Shown piece after piece: positions 9,136 through 16,342 of a stretch of 36,425 bases of DNA (positions are counted from its first letter, which is position 1; each line of letters starts with the position of its first letter). A model generated the notes under the pieces. The model saw only the letters and a program-made list of their open reading frames with translations, made no database searches and was not told where the DNA came from. Position numbers and translations under genes: made by a program. The stretch spans positions 1 to 36,425 of the forward strand of contig DXAM01000053.1 in NCBI GenBank assembly GCA_019117025.1. Direction: 5' to 3'. This DNA comes from Candidatus Microbacterium stercoravium (GTDB lineage Bacteria > Actinomycetota > Actinomycetes > Actinomycetales > Microbacteriaceae).

Positions 9136-9735
9136 TCAGATCCAGCCGCGCTCTTCGGCGATGATGACCGCCTGCTGTCGGGTTTCGACGTGCAGCTTGC
9201 CCAGCACGGACGAGATGTGGTTGCGCACGGTTCCCGGTGCGAGATGAAGGCCGCGGGCGATCTGCGTCGTCGTCTCGCCGCGCCGACCAGCGTTCAGAAC
9301 ATCGATCTCGCGGTCGGTGAGCGGACAGCGCGCGTCGGTGAGGGCGTCCGCGGCGATCTCCGGGTCGACATACCGTCCGCCGCCCGCGACGCGGCGGATC
9401 ACCATCGCGACGTCGTCGGCTCCGCGCGACTTCGGAAGGAACCCCGCGACGCCCGTCGCGAGGGCCCGTCGCAGCACGCCGGGTCGGGCGTGGCGCGTCA
9501 CGATCACGCTGCGCGCGCCGTGGCGCTGGACGCGGTCGGCGACCTCCACGCCGTCGAGGCCCGGCATCTCGAGGTCGAGCAGGCATACGTCGGGGGAGAG
9601 GCGAGCGGCCTCCGAGACGGCCTCCTCGCCGTTGGCGCACTCCGCCACGACGTCGATGTCGTCTTCGAGGCGCAGCAGCGCCGCGAGTGCCGAACGGATC
9701 ATCGCTTCGTCGTCCGCCAGCAGCACGCGGATCAT
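9136..9735 (-). CDS. NarL/LuxR-type two-component response regulator
   Basis: This 199-residue protein has a receiver domain (about residues 1-118) and a LuxR-type helix-turn-helix domain (about 135-199). The acidic pocket is LLADDE, the phosphoacceptor is Asp54 in CLLDLEMPG, and the conserved lysine is in GFLPKS. The output domain has LTDREIDVL, TTTQIARGLHL and GTVRNHISSVLGKL, the standard DNA-recognition helix region. Usual length and layout are those of the DesR/NarL group. Its ATG overlaps the kinase stop by four bases (9732-9735), so the kinase is the partner. Targets are unknown; a palindrome upstream of the kinase is a candidate site. Confidence 0.93.
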   Translation of the reverse strand: MIRVLLADDEAMIRSALAALLRLEDDIDVVAECANGEEAVSEAARLSPDVCLLDLEMPGLDGVEVADRVQRHGARSVIVTRHARPGVLRRALATGVAGFLPKSRGADDVAMVIRRVAGGGRYVDPEIAADALTDARCPLTDREIDVLNAGRRGETTTQIARGLHLAPGTVRNHISSVLGKLHVETRQQAVIIAEERGWI

Positions 9736-10907
9736 GCGGCACCGCCTCTCGCCGGAATCGTGACTGCCACGGTGAAAGCAGCGCCCTCGCGATCGATCGT
9801 GACCGCACCGCCCGCCTCGGCAGCGCGGCGCGAGATCCCCTCGAGCCCCGCACCGTCGGCGGCGTCGCCCGTGGCGCCGCGGTCGTTGGAGATCTCGTAC
9901 CGCCAGGCGCCGTCCGTGCGCGCAAGGGAGAGCGCCGCCCACGTCCCGCCGCCGTGCCGCAGCACGTTCGTCGTCGTCTCGCGGATGACGGGGCCGAGCA
10001 CGTGCCCCGGCGCGTCGGCCGAGCGCTCGTCGACGGTGACGTCGGTGCGCACGCCGGCAGCCCGCAGCAGATCGGCGGCGTTCGCGATCTCGTCGGCAAG
10101 AGGGATCTCGCGGAAGGCTCGCGCGAGATCGCGCGTGCCCTGGCGTGCTTCGTCGACATTGGTGCGGGCGATGCGCACATGCTCGAGCGCCTGCTCAGGG
10201 CTCCGCTCCCAGAGGCGGTCGGCGAGTTCGAGCTGCAGCGCGATGACCTGCAGGTGATGCCCCTGCAGGTCATGCACGTCGGACGCGACCCGCAGGCGCT
10301 CCTGGGCGGCACTGGCGCGCACTTCGGCGAGCCGGGCCGTGTCGAGCGCGACGAGCACGTCCCACCACCAGAGCGAGAACACGGACATGGCGGGCATGAT
10401 GACCGAGAAGAATCCCAGCGTCACGAGGGGACTGCCGGCATGATCGAGCCGCTGATCATCGATCACAGCGAGCACCGTGAGCAGCACCGTGAGCCCGACG
10501 ACGACGCGCAGTCGCACGCCGCGCGGCCAGTCGAGGAGCGAGATGGGCTGCGCGACGGCGAATGCCGCGACGCCCCACATGTCCGTCGCGATCCAGGCGC
10601 CGATCCCGCATACGGCGCACACGAAGAGCGGAGCGAGCACCCTGCCGCGCAGCGGCGCCGTCTCGTCCCTCCCGCGGTAGGCCATCAGAAGGGGAACCGT
10701 CGCGGCGAACCACAGCACGCTGCCGAGTGCGACGAGCGCGATCGCACCGCGGTCGGTCGAACTGCTCGCGAAGACGGCGAAGACGAGCAGCGCGCCGATC
10801 GCCTCGAACGTCAGCACCGCGAGCGCGGTGTACCACCACGTGGCGGTCATTCCCCAACGCAGTCGGCGTCCGCCGACCGCGGCGATCGACATGTCGAGCG
10901 TGCTCAT
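9732..10907 (-). CDS. Membrane sensor histidine kinase, HisKA_3 type
   Basis: The protein has 391 residues. Several hydrophobic segments between about residues 22 and 180 form a membrane sensor with almost no external domain, as in DesK-like kinases that sense membrane state. The dimerisation/phosphoacceptor helix has SDVHDLQGHHLQ with the phosphorylated His212. The ATP-binding domain has the N box ETTTNVLRHG and the GLEGISRRA segment. Start ATG 10907 is preferred over the longer frame to 10955 because TAGGCT lies seven bases upstream of it. It is translated with the response regulator. It diverges from a small multidrug-export-type gene, a likely target. Signal is unknown. Confidence 0.9.
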   Translation of the reverse strand: MSTLDMSIAAVGGRRLRWGMTATWWYTALAVLTFEAIGALLVFAVFASSSTDRGAIALVALGSVLWFAATVPLLMAYRGRDETAPLRGRVLAPLFVCAVCGIGAWIATDMWGVAAFAVAQPISLLDWPRGVRLRVVVGLTVLLTVLAVIDDQRLDHAGSPLVTLGFFSVIMPAMSVFSLWWWDVLVALDTARLAEVRASAAQERLRVASDVHDLQGHHLQVIALQLELADRLWERSPEQALEHVRIARTNVDEARQGTRDLARAFREIPLADEIANAADLLRAAGVRTDVTVDERSADAPGHVLGPVIRETTTNVLRHGGGTWAALSLARTDGAWRYEISNDRGATGDAADGAGLEGISRRAAEAGGAVTIDREGAAFTVAVTIPARGGAA

Positions 10908-10914
10908 GGCACCA

Positions 10915-10920
10915 AGCCTA
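10915..10920 (-). promoter_or_regulatory. -10 box, leaderless promoter of the histidine kinase
   Basis: TAGGCT on the minus strand lies seven bases before the ATG at 10907. Confidence 0.55.
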
Positions 10921-10925
10921 GAGCC

Positions 10926-10977
10926 GTGACAGATGTCACCCCGGCTCGTGCGCAACGACCGACAAGCGGTGACAGAT
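10926..10977. promoter_or_regulatory. Candidate operator: palindrome plus repeated half-site
   Basis: GTGACA-GA-TGTCAC at 10926-10939 is a perfect inverted repeat with six-base arms. GTGACAGAT recurs at 10969-10977, 43 bases from the first copy, which is about four helical turns. The palindrome lies just upstream of the kinase -10 box, in the spacer/-35 area, and both copies lie ahead of the gene at 11060. Binding by the response regulator encoded next door is inference. Confidence 0.45.
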
Positions 10978-11059
10978 CGGAACTTCCGCGGTGGTGCGGG
11001 GTCAGGTGGACTGGTGTCATCAGGCGGCGATCCCGCATCTCGACGAACGGAGCACGACC

Positions 11060-11569
11060 ATGAACCTCATCGACACCTTCCAGAACCTCGTCGCACAGGT
11101 GCCCGACCTGATCCAGCCGCTGATCGTCGCCCTCGCTGCGGCCGTGCCGTTCATCGAGGGGGAGGGTGCCGCCGCCATCGGCATCATCGGCGGGATCCAT
11201 CCGGTCATCGCGGCGGTTGCGGGCGTGGCGGGCAACTTCATCTGCGTCGCGCTCGTCGTGCTGATCGGTGCGGGTGCCCGTCGCGCAGTCGTGTCGCGGG
11301 TCGGCGCGCGCGGTGAGGCCGAGGCGCCGGAGGACGGCTCGCGCTCATCGGCGCGCCGCGAGAAGTTCGCCCGCGCGTTCGCTCGCTACGGCGTGCCGGG
11401 CGTGAGCCTGCTCGGCCCGCTGCTCATCCCCACGCAGTTCACGGCCGCGATGCTCGCCGCATCGGGCATCGGCAAGACGCGCATCCTCATCTGGCAGCTC
11501 GTTGCGATCATCGGATGGACGACCGTCATCACCCTGGTCCTCACGGGCGTCATCACCGCGTTCTCGTGA
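11060..11569 (+). CDS. Small multidrug-export-type membrane protein (COG2426 family)
   Basis: The 169-residue protein is mostly hydrophobic, with about four membrane segments and a charged cytoplasmic stretch near residues 78-105. It has AVPFIEGEGAAAIGI near residue 32 and RYGVPGVSLLGPLLIPTQF near residue 110, which resemble the Sm_multidrug_ex (COG2426) family. That family name rests on weak functional data; DedA-like transport or lipid roles are possible. ATG 11060 follows the sequence AACGGAGCACGACC, which supplies a GGAG ribosome binding site. The longer frame from 10991 would start inside the candidate operator region and is not supported. It faces a histidine kinase across a shared regulatory gap, which suggests control by that system. 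Confidence 0.7.
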   Translation: MNLIDTFQNLVAQVPDLIQPLIVALAAAVPFIEGEGAAAIGIIGGIHPVIAAVAGVAGNFICVALVVLIGAGARRAVVSRVGARGEAEAPEDGSRSSARREKFARAFARYGVPGVSLLGPLLIPTQFTAAMLAASGIGKTRILIWQLVAIIGWTTVITLVLTGVITAFS

Positions 11570-11580
11570 GGCGTCGGCGG

Positions 11581-11586
11581 TACCGT
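11581..11586 (+). promoter_or_regulatory. -10 box, leaderless promoter of the cupredoxin lipoprotein
   Basis: TACCGT ends six bases before GTG 11593. The intervening GGAGGG could also act as a very close ribosome binding site, but the spacing suits a leaderless start better. Confidence 0.5.
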
Positions 11587-11592
11587 GGAGGG

Positions 11593-11958
11593 GTGAAGAG
11601 ACTCGTCGCCGGTACCGCCCTCGCTCTGTCCGCCGCTGTTCTCGCCGGGTGCTCATCGGACACGGGCGTCACGCCCACGGGCGAGACGACGACCGTCACG
11701 GTGCAGGTCGATGGAATGCATTACACGCCCGCCGAGATCGAGGTGCCCGTCGGCGATGAGCTCGTCGTCGAATTCGAGAACACGGGCCTCGATCTGCATG
11801 ACATCAGCTTCGGCAATGGCGAGGCGTCCGAACGCCTGAATCCCGGGGACACCGAGACGATCGAGGTGGGCGTGGTCGGTGAAGACATGGAGTTCTGGTG
11901 CTCGGTGTCGAACCACCGCGAGATGGGCATGGAAGGCATGATCGTCGTCACGGATTAG
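11593..11958 (+). CDS. Cupredoxin-like lipoprotein
   Basis: The 121-residue protein has a lipoprotein signal: basic VKR start, hydrophobic run and lipobox VLAGC with Cys20, so it should be anchored on the outer face of the membrane. The mature part is a plastocyanin/cupredoxin fold with MHYTPAEIEVPVGD, FENTGLDLHD and a C-terminal copper loop, FWCSVSNHREMGM. His in LHD, Cys and His in WCSVSNH and a Met after it are the usual type 1 copper ligands. It may carry electrons or copper outside the cell. GTG 11593 is chosen over the upstream frame at 11515, which runs inside the previous gene, because only GTG 11593 gives a signal peptide. Partner unknown. Confidence 0.85.
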   Translation: MKRLVAGTALALSAAVLAGCSSDTGVTPTGETTTVTVQVDGMHYTPAEIEVPVGDELVVEFENTGLDLHDISFGNGEASERLNPGDTETIEVGVVGEDMEFWCSVSNHREMGMEGMIVVTD

Positions 11959-12028
11959 CGGGCCGCGAACCGCGATACGGATTCCCGAAGATCGGCGGAG
12001 TTCGCCGGGATCTGAAATGCTGGGCGCT

Positions 12029-12514
12029 ATGACGGACGGTGCGCGTGAAGCGACGGATCTCTACGCGGGATACTGCACGGGGTGCTTACTCGCGCTCGTG
12101 CCCGGGGCGGCGCTCTTCGGGGCCCTGTTCACCTTTCGAGATCTCCAGGAATGGTTCGTCATCGCGGGGGGAGCGCTGGCGGGCGGAACCATGTTCGTGC
12201 TCGTCGCGGCCGTCTGCGGGTACGTACCTGTCCGGTTATTCGCATCGAGGCCGGAGATGACGGTTGCACAGCGGTTGCGTCGGATCTCGGCTGTCGCGAT
12301 TGCGGTCGGCGTGGCGCTCGCCGCGATCCTCGGGCTCGTCACGCGTCAGCCCGTGCTCAGCCTCTGGATGGTGCTGAGCGCGGTCGTATGGTGCACGCTC
12401 CCCGGAATCGGGCTGGCGCGATCTCTGTCGCGCAAGGTCACGGTGCGCCGCGCCGCGCTTGCATGCGTCGCGGCGCTCGGCATCGTCGGGGCCTGCGTCG
12501 CGGTGTGGGGTTAA
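12029..12514 (+). CDS. Four-helix membrane protein, function unknown
   Basis: This 161-residue protein has four hydrophobic segments at about residues 18-38, 47-68, 88-110 and 117-160 (the last possibly two helices), separated by short basic loops such as RPEMTVAQRLRR. It is a cytoplasmic-membrane protein of no family I recognise. ATG 12029 is preferred to ATG 12017 because AATGCT, a weak -10 box, ends seven bases before it, as at neighbouring leaderless genes. The gap to the cupredoxin gene is about 70 bases. It ends before a long hairpin shared with the tRNA on the other strand. Confidence 0.6.
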   Translation: MTDGAREATDLYAGYCTGCLLALVPGAALFGALFTFRDLQEWFVIAGGALAGGTMFVLVAAVCGYVPVRLFASRPEMTVAQRLRRISAVAIAVGVALAAILGLVTRQPVLSLWMVLSAVVWCTLPGIGLARSLSRKVTVRRAALACVAALGIVGACVAVWG

Positions 12515-12562
12515 CGAGGTGCATATGTCGCGTCGGCGGACAGCCGGCGCGGCACGAACGAA

Positions 12563-12594
12563 GAAGGCCCGGATCCGATCGGATCCGGGCCTTC
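12563..12594. terminator. Perfect palindromic hairpin between a membrane-protein gene and tRNA-fMet
   Basis: Bases 12563-12594 form a perfect palindrome centred on a GATC, containing two GGATCC sites. With a four-base loop the stem is 14 base pairs. It is followed by an ATTTGG run on the plus strand. It lies at the 3' ends of the plus-strand gene and the minus-strand tRNA, so it may end both transcripts. Confidence 0.7.
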
Positions 12595-12599
12595 GCATT

Positions 12600-12676
12600 T
12601 GGTTGCGGGAGCAGGATTTGAACCTACGACCTCTGGGTTATGAGCCCAGCGAGCTACCGAACTGCTCCATCCCGCG
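12600..12676 (-). tRNA. Initiator tRNA-fMet (anticodon CAU)
   Basis: The minus strand folds as a 77-base tRNA with encoded CCA at its 3' end. The anticodon loop reads CTCATAA. The first base is C facing A at position 72, and three consecutive G:C pairs flank the anticodon loop; both are marks of the initiator tRNA. The T arm has GGTTCAAATCC. The elongator Met and Ile2 tRNAs lack the C1-A72 mismatch, so this is initiator tRNA. Confidence 0.95.
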
Positions 12677-12687
12677 GCACATCTATT

Positions 12688-12715
12688 ACTTTACCAGCCG
12701 TTCACGCTGAGGCAA
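12688..12715 (-). promoter_or_regulatory. Promoter of tRNA-fMet
   Basis: On the minus strand TTGCCT (12710-12715) and TAAAGT (12688-12693) are separated by 16 bases. Transcription would start a few bases before the mature tRNA end at 12676. It is one of the few places in the window with both -35 and -10 elements visible. Confidence 0.6.
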
Positions 12716-12772
12716 ATCCGGGCCCGTCCGGAGGAGGGGTCGGGCGTGTCTGTGTGCGGGCTGTATGAGTGG

Positions 12773-12778
12773 CATGAT
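12773..12778 (+). promoter_or_regulatory. Possible -10 box of the nitrilase-family gene
   Basis: CATGAT ends seven bases before ATG 12786. It keeps the A at position 2 and T at position 6 but is weaker than the other boxes listed here. Confidence 0.35.
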
Positions 12779-12785
12779 GGGCGGC

Positions 12786-13598
12786 ATGACGACTCACGCT
12801 GCCATCGGCATCGCTGTGCTGCAGTTCGCACCGACGGCGGATACCGAGGCCAACCTGACAACCATCGCCGGGCTCGCTGCGACGGCCGCGGAGCGCGGTG
12901 CGCGCGTGGTCGTCGCGCCCGAGTACGCGAGCTACTACGTCGATCCCTTCGACGCGTCCCTCGCGGAGCACGCCCAGGAGATCGACGGCCCGTTCAGTCG
13001 CGCGCTCGCGACGATCGCCGCACAGCACGACCTGACGATCGTCGCCGGTCTCGTCGAACAGGGATCGGGAGACCGCGTGCGCAACGCGGCGGTCGCCGTC
13101 GACGGCACCGGCGTGATCGCGGCATACCGCAAGCAGCACCTGTACGACGCGTTCGGCCAGACCGAGAGCGACTGGATCGAACCCGGTCCTCTCGGCGAGC
13201 CCGAGACGTTCGTCGTCGACGGCCTGCGGTTCGGCATGATGACGTGCTACGACCTGCGGTTCCCGGAGGCGGCGCGCACCCTCGTCGACGCGGGCGCCGA
13301 CGTGATCCTCGTTCCCGCGCAGTGGGTGCGCGGGCCGCTCAAGGAGCGCCACTGGGAAACGCTCATCAGGGCGCGTGCGATCGAGAACACCGTCTATGTC
13401 GCGGCGGCCGATCATCCGCCGTCGCTCGGCGTCGGCCGATCGATGATGGTGGATCCGCAGGGCATCGAGATCGCCTCGCTCGGCACCGCGGCTGAAGACT
13501 TGGCGATCGGGTGGGCGGATCACGAGCAGATCGCCGGCGTGCGGCGGGTCAACCCCGCGCTCGACCTGCGCCGCTACCGCGTCACGCCGCGCATCTGA
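12786..13598 (+). CDS. Nitrilase-superfamily carbon-nitrogen hydrolase
   Basis: The 270-residue protein belongs to the nitrilase superfamily, which hydrolyses amide-type C-N bonds with a Glu-Lys-Cys triad. The triad is visible: Glu46 in VVAPEYAS, Lys116 in YRKQHLYD and Cys154 in MMTCYDLRFPE. The last segment, with DLRFPE, is that of the Nit1/Nit2-like (omega-amidase or deaminated-glutathione amidase) branch rather than true nitrilases. Of three close in-frame ATG codons, 12786 is chosen because it is seven bases from a weak -10 box and matches the family N-terminus best. It converges on an aminotransferase nine bases away; omega-amidases and transaminases can act in sequence, but here that is only inference. 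Confidence 0.88.
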   Translation: MTTHAAIGIAVLQFAPTADTEANLTTIAGLAATAAERGARVVVAPEYASYYVDPFDASLAEHAQEIDGPFSRALATIAAQHDLTIVAGLVEQGSGDRVRNAAVAVDGTGVIAAYRKQHLYDAFGQTESDWIEPGPLGEPETFVVDGLRFGMMTCYDLRFPEAARTLVDAGADVILVPAQWVRGPLKERHWETLIRARAIENTVYVAAADHPPSLGVGRSMMVDPQGIEIASLGTAAEDLAIGWADHEQIAGVRRVNPALDLRRYRVTPRI

Positions 13599-13607
13599 GC
13601 CGCGGCG

Positions 13608-14810
13608 TCAGCGCTCGATCTCGGCGAGGCGCGACGCGGCCTCCTCGAGCACGTCGAGCCGCTTGCATGCCGCGAAGCGCACGAGCGAGCGGTAGTCGTC
13701 GTGATGCGCTGCCGTGACGAACGCTGTGAGGGGGACGGCGATCACGCCTGCGAGACGCGGAAGCTCGCGGCAGAACTCGGCGGCATCGTCGAACCCGAGC
13801 GCCGCGGCGTCTGCGACCGTGAAGTACGTGGCGTCGGGCGAGGACACCTCGAACCCGGCCGCGGCGAGCCCGGCGCCCAGGACGGATGCCTTATGGCGCA
13901 TGTCGGCGGCGATCCGCTCGAAGAACCCGTCGCCCGAGACCAGGCCGCGCGCGATCGCCGGCTGGAACGGCGTGCCGTTGGCGTAGGTGAGGTACTGCTT
14001 CACCGCGAGCACCGCCGTCACGAGGTCGGCGGGCGCCGTGATCCATCCGATCTTCCATCCCGTCGCGCGGAACGTTTTGCCGCCGGAAGAGATCGAGACG
14101 GTGCGGCGCGCTGCTCCGGGGAGCGCGGCGATCGGCAGGTGCGGCTGCTCGAACACCAGGTGCTCGTACACTTCGTCGGTGACGATCACGGCGTCGTGCC
14201 GCTCGGCGAGCTCGACGATCCGCGACTTCATCGCCGGGGAGAAGACCGTTCCGGTGGGATTGTGCGGATCGTTCACGAGGATCACCCGCGTGCGATCGGT
14301 CACGGCCGCGGAGAGCTCGTCGAGGTCGGGCTGGAAGTCCGGCCACGTCAGCGGCACGGGGACCAGTCGCGCCCCCGCGAGCCCGATCAGAGCGGCGTAT
14401 GCATCGTAGAAGGGCTCGAACACCACGACCTCGTCGTCAGGGCCGTCGAGCAGTGCGAGCAGTGCTGCCGCCAGAGCTTCGGTCGCCCCCGCCGTCGCGA
14501 TGATCTCAGTCGCGGGATCCCAGTCGAGGTCGTAGAAGCGCCGCTGATGGTGTGCGACGGCATCGAGTAAGTCGGCGGTGCCGCGACCCGGCGCGTACTG
14601 GTTCTGCCCCGACGAGATCGCCTCGAGCGCCGCGCCGCGCACCTCGTCGGGGGTGTCCTCATCGGGATAGCCCTGACCGAGGTTGATCGCGCCGGTCGCC
14701 GTCGCGAGCGCCGACATCTCGGCGAAGACCGTCGGGGCGACCTCGCCCTCGGGACCGAGCAGGCGCGCGGCGCCGGCGGCGCGACGCCAGGATCCGTATG
14801 CATGCGTCAT
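13608..14810 (-). CDS. PLP-dependent aminotransferase, DapC-like
   Basis: The 400-residue class I/II aminotransferase closely resembles the mycobacterial protein assigned as N-succinyldiaminopimelate aminotransferase (DapC, Rv0858c). Shared parts are TVFAEMSALA, INLGQGYPDEDTP, NQYAPGRGTADL, GATEALAAALLAL, FEPFYDAY, NDPHNPTG and ITDEVYEHLVF-type VTDEVYEHLVF. The PLP lysine lies in SGGKTFRATGWKIGW. DapC makes a lysine and peptidoglycan precursor; related enzymes act on kynurenine or methionine, so the activity is not certain. ATG 14810 is chosen because TACCCT lies seven bases upstream; the longer frame to 15065 would overlap the divergent protease gene. Confidence 0.85.
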   Translation of the reverse strand: MTHAYGSWRRAAGAARLLGPEGEVAPTVFAEMSALATATGAINLGQGYPDEDTPDEVRGAALEAISSGQNQYAPGRGTADLLDAVAHHQRRFYDLDWDPATEIIATAGATEALAAALLALLDGPDDEVVVFEPFYDAYAALIGLAGARLVPVPLTWPDFQPDLDELSAAVTDRTRVILVNDPHNPTGTVFSPAMKSRIVELAERHDAVIVTDEVYEHLVFEQPHLPIAALPGAARRTVSISSGGKTFRATGWKIGWITAPADLVTAVLAVKQYLTYANGTPFQPAIARGLVSGDGFFERIAADMRHKASVLGAGLAAAGFEVSSPDATYFTVADAAALGFDDAAEFCRELPRLAGVIAVPLTAFVTAAHHDDYRSLVRFAACKRLDVLEEAASRLAEIER

Positions 14811-14817
14811 GACGAGA

Positions 14818-14823
14818 AGGGTA
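14818..14823 (-). promoter_or_regulatory. -10 box, leaderless promoter of the aminotransferase
   Basis: TACCCT on the minus strand lies seven bases before the ATG at 14810. Confidence 0.55.
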
Positions 14824-14917
14824 TCCGGACCGACCTCACAACAACGACGTACCCTGGACATAGACGCGTCATAGGTTTCGCACGCATGCTGAGGGAACCA
14901 GGCAGAAGGAGCAAGCC

Positions 14918-16294
14918 ATGAGCAACGACATCGGATCCCCGATTCCCCCGCTTCCCGAGCGGTCGGCGCAGGACGCGGCGACCCAGGGCGCATACACGTC
15001 TCCCGCCGCGTCGTACCAGGCCCCGGGCACCGCGCCGGCATCGCAGCCCGCGTACCAGTGGGCACCCCCTCAGCAGACGGTGCCGAAGAAGAAGGATCGC
15101 AGCGGCGGCGGAGCGAAGCTCGCCGGACTGGTCGTGGTCGCGGCGCTCATCGGCGGCGGCGTCGGGTTCGGCGGCGCATGGCTCGGCCTGTCCGCGTTCG
15201 GCGGATCCGGGGAGCCGGCCGCGGTCGCACCCACCACAAACGAGGGGATCACGATCAACAACCCCGATGACGTGAACGAGACGGCCGCCGTTGCGGCGTC
15301 TGCGCTTCCGAGCGTCGTGACGATCGAGGCGCAGTCTTCGGGCGCGGGCGGCAGCGGATCCGGCGTCGTGCTGAGCGAGGACGGCTACGTGCTCACCAAC
15401 ACGCACGTCGTGACGCTCGGCGGAGCGTCGTCCGACGCGAAGCTGCGCGTGACCGGTTCGGACGGCACGCTCTACGACGCGAAGATCGTCGGCACCGACC
15501 CGATCTACGACCTCGCGGTCATCAAGCTCGAAGGTGCGAGCGGCCTGACGCCCATCGAGTTCGCCGATTCGTCGAAGATCAACATCGGCGACAACTCGGT
15601 CGCGATCGGCGCCCCCATGGGGCTGGCGAACACCGTCACGACCGGTGTGATCAGCAACGTGAACCGCTCGATCGAGATCCAATCGTCGGCCGCTCCGGAG
15701 GGCGACGACGCGGGCGACGGCGAGGGTGAGGGCGGCGAGAGCCCCTGGTTCTTCGATCTGCCGGGCCAGCAGGAGCAGCAGCAGTCGGCCGAGTCGATCA
15801 AGATCGCCGTGCTGCAGACCGACGCCGCGATCAACCCGGGCAACTCGGGCGGCGCGCTCGTCGATGACGAGGGCAAGCTGATCGGCATCAACGTCGCCAT
15901 CGCGACGGCTCAGTCGACGAGCGAGGAGGGCGGATCGATCGGCCTCGGCTTCGCGATCCCGTCGAACATCGCTGAGCGCGTGGCGAACGAGCTGATCGAG
16001 AACGGCACGGCGACGCACGGCCTGCTCGGCGCCAGCGTCGCGCCCTCGTCGTCGGTCGAAGGCACGACGACGACCGGCGCGTACGTCGCGGAGGTCGTCA
16101 GCGACGGAGCCGCGAAGGACGCGGGACTCAAGAAGGGCGACGTGATCACGCAGTTCAACGGTGTGCGCGTCAACGACTCGGTCGACCTCACCGCGCAGGT
16201 GCGCGCGGCGGCTGCGGGCAGCGAGGCGACGTTCGTCTATGTGCGCGATGGTGAGGAGCACGAGGCGACCGCGAAGCTCGGCACGCTCGAGTAG
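14918..16294 (+). CDS. Membrane-anchored HtrA/DegP-type serine protease with PDZ domain
   Basis: The 458-residue protein has a cytoplasmic N-terminus rich in Pro, Ala and Gln (residues 1-62), one membrane segment (about 66-93) and an extracellular trypsin-like domain. The catalytic triad is His163 in TNTHVV, Asp198 in YDLAVIK and Ser310 in GNSGGAL. A PDZ domain follows (about residues 355-450), with AGLKKGDVITQFNG. It probably degrades or refolds damaged envelope proteins. An acidic then Gln-rich insert (about residues 258-291) precedes the serine. ATG 14918 is preceded by GAAGGAG. It diverges from the aminotransferase. The layout is that of mycobacterial HtrA/PepD-like proteins. Confidence 0.92.
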   Translation: MSNDIGSPIPPLPERSAQDAATQGAYTSPAASYQAPGTAPASQPAYQWAPPQQTVPKKKDRSGGGAKLAGLVVVAALIGGGVGFGGAWLGLSAFGGSGEPAAVAPTTNEGITINNPDDVNETAAVAASALPSVVTIEAQSSGAGGSGSGVVLSEDGYVLTNTHVVTLGGASSDAKLRVTGSDGTLYDAKIVGTDPIYDLAVIKLEGASGLTPIEFADSSKINIGDNSVAIGAPMGLANTVTTGVISNVNRSIEIQSSAAPEGDDAGDGEGEGGESPWFFDLPGQQEQQQSAESIKIAVLQTDAAINPGNSGGALVDDEGKLIGINVAIATAQSTSEEGGSIGLGFAIPSNIAERVANELIENGTATHGLLGASVAPSSSVEGTTTTGAYVAEVVSDGAAKDAGLKKGDVITQFNGVRVNDSVDLTAQVRAAAAGSEATFVYVRDGEEHEATAKLGTLE

Positions 16295-16330
16295 CCGACG
16301 CGATCGCGGAAGGCGCCGCCCGTGGGCCAC

Positions 16331-16336
16331 TAGGCT
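16331..16336 (+). promoter_or_regulatory. -10 box, leaderless promoter of the first glycerophosphotransferase gene
   Basis: TAGGCT ends six bases before GTG 16343. Confidence 0.6.
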
Positions 16337-16342
16337 CGACGG

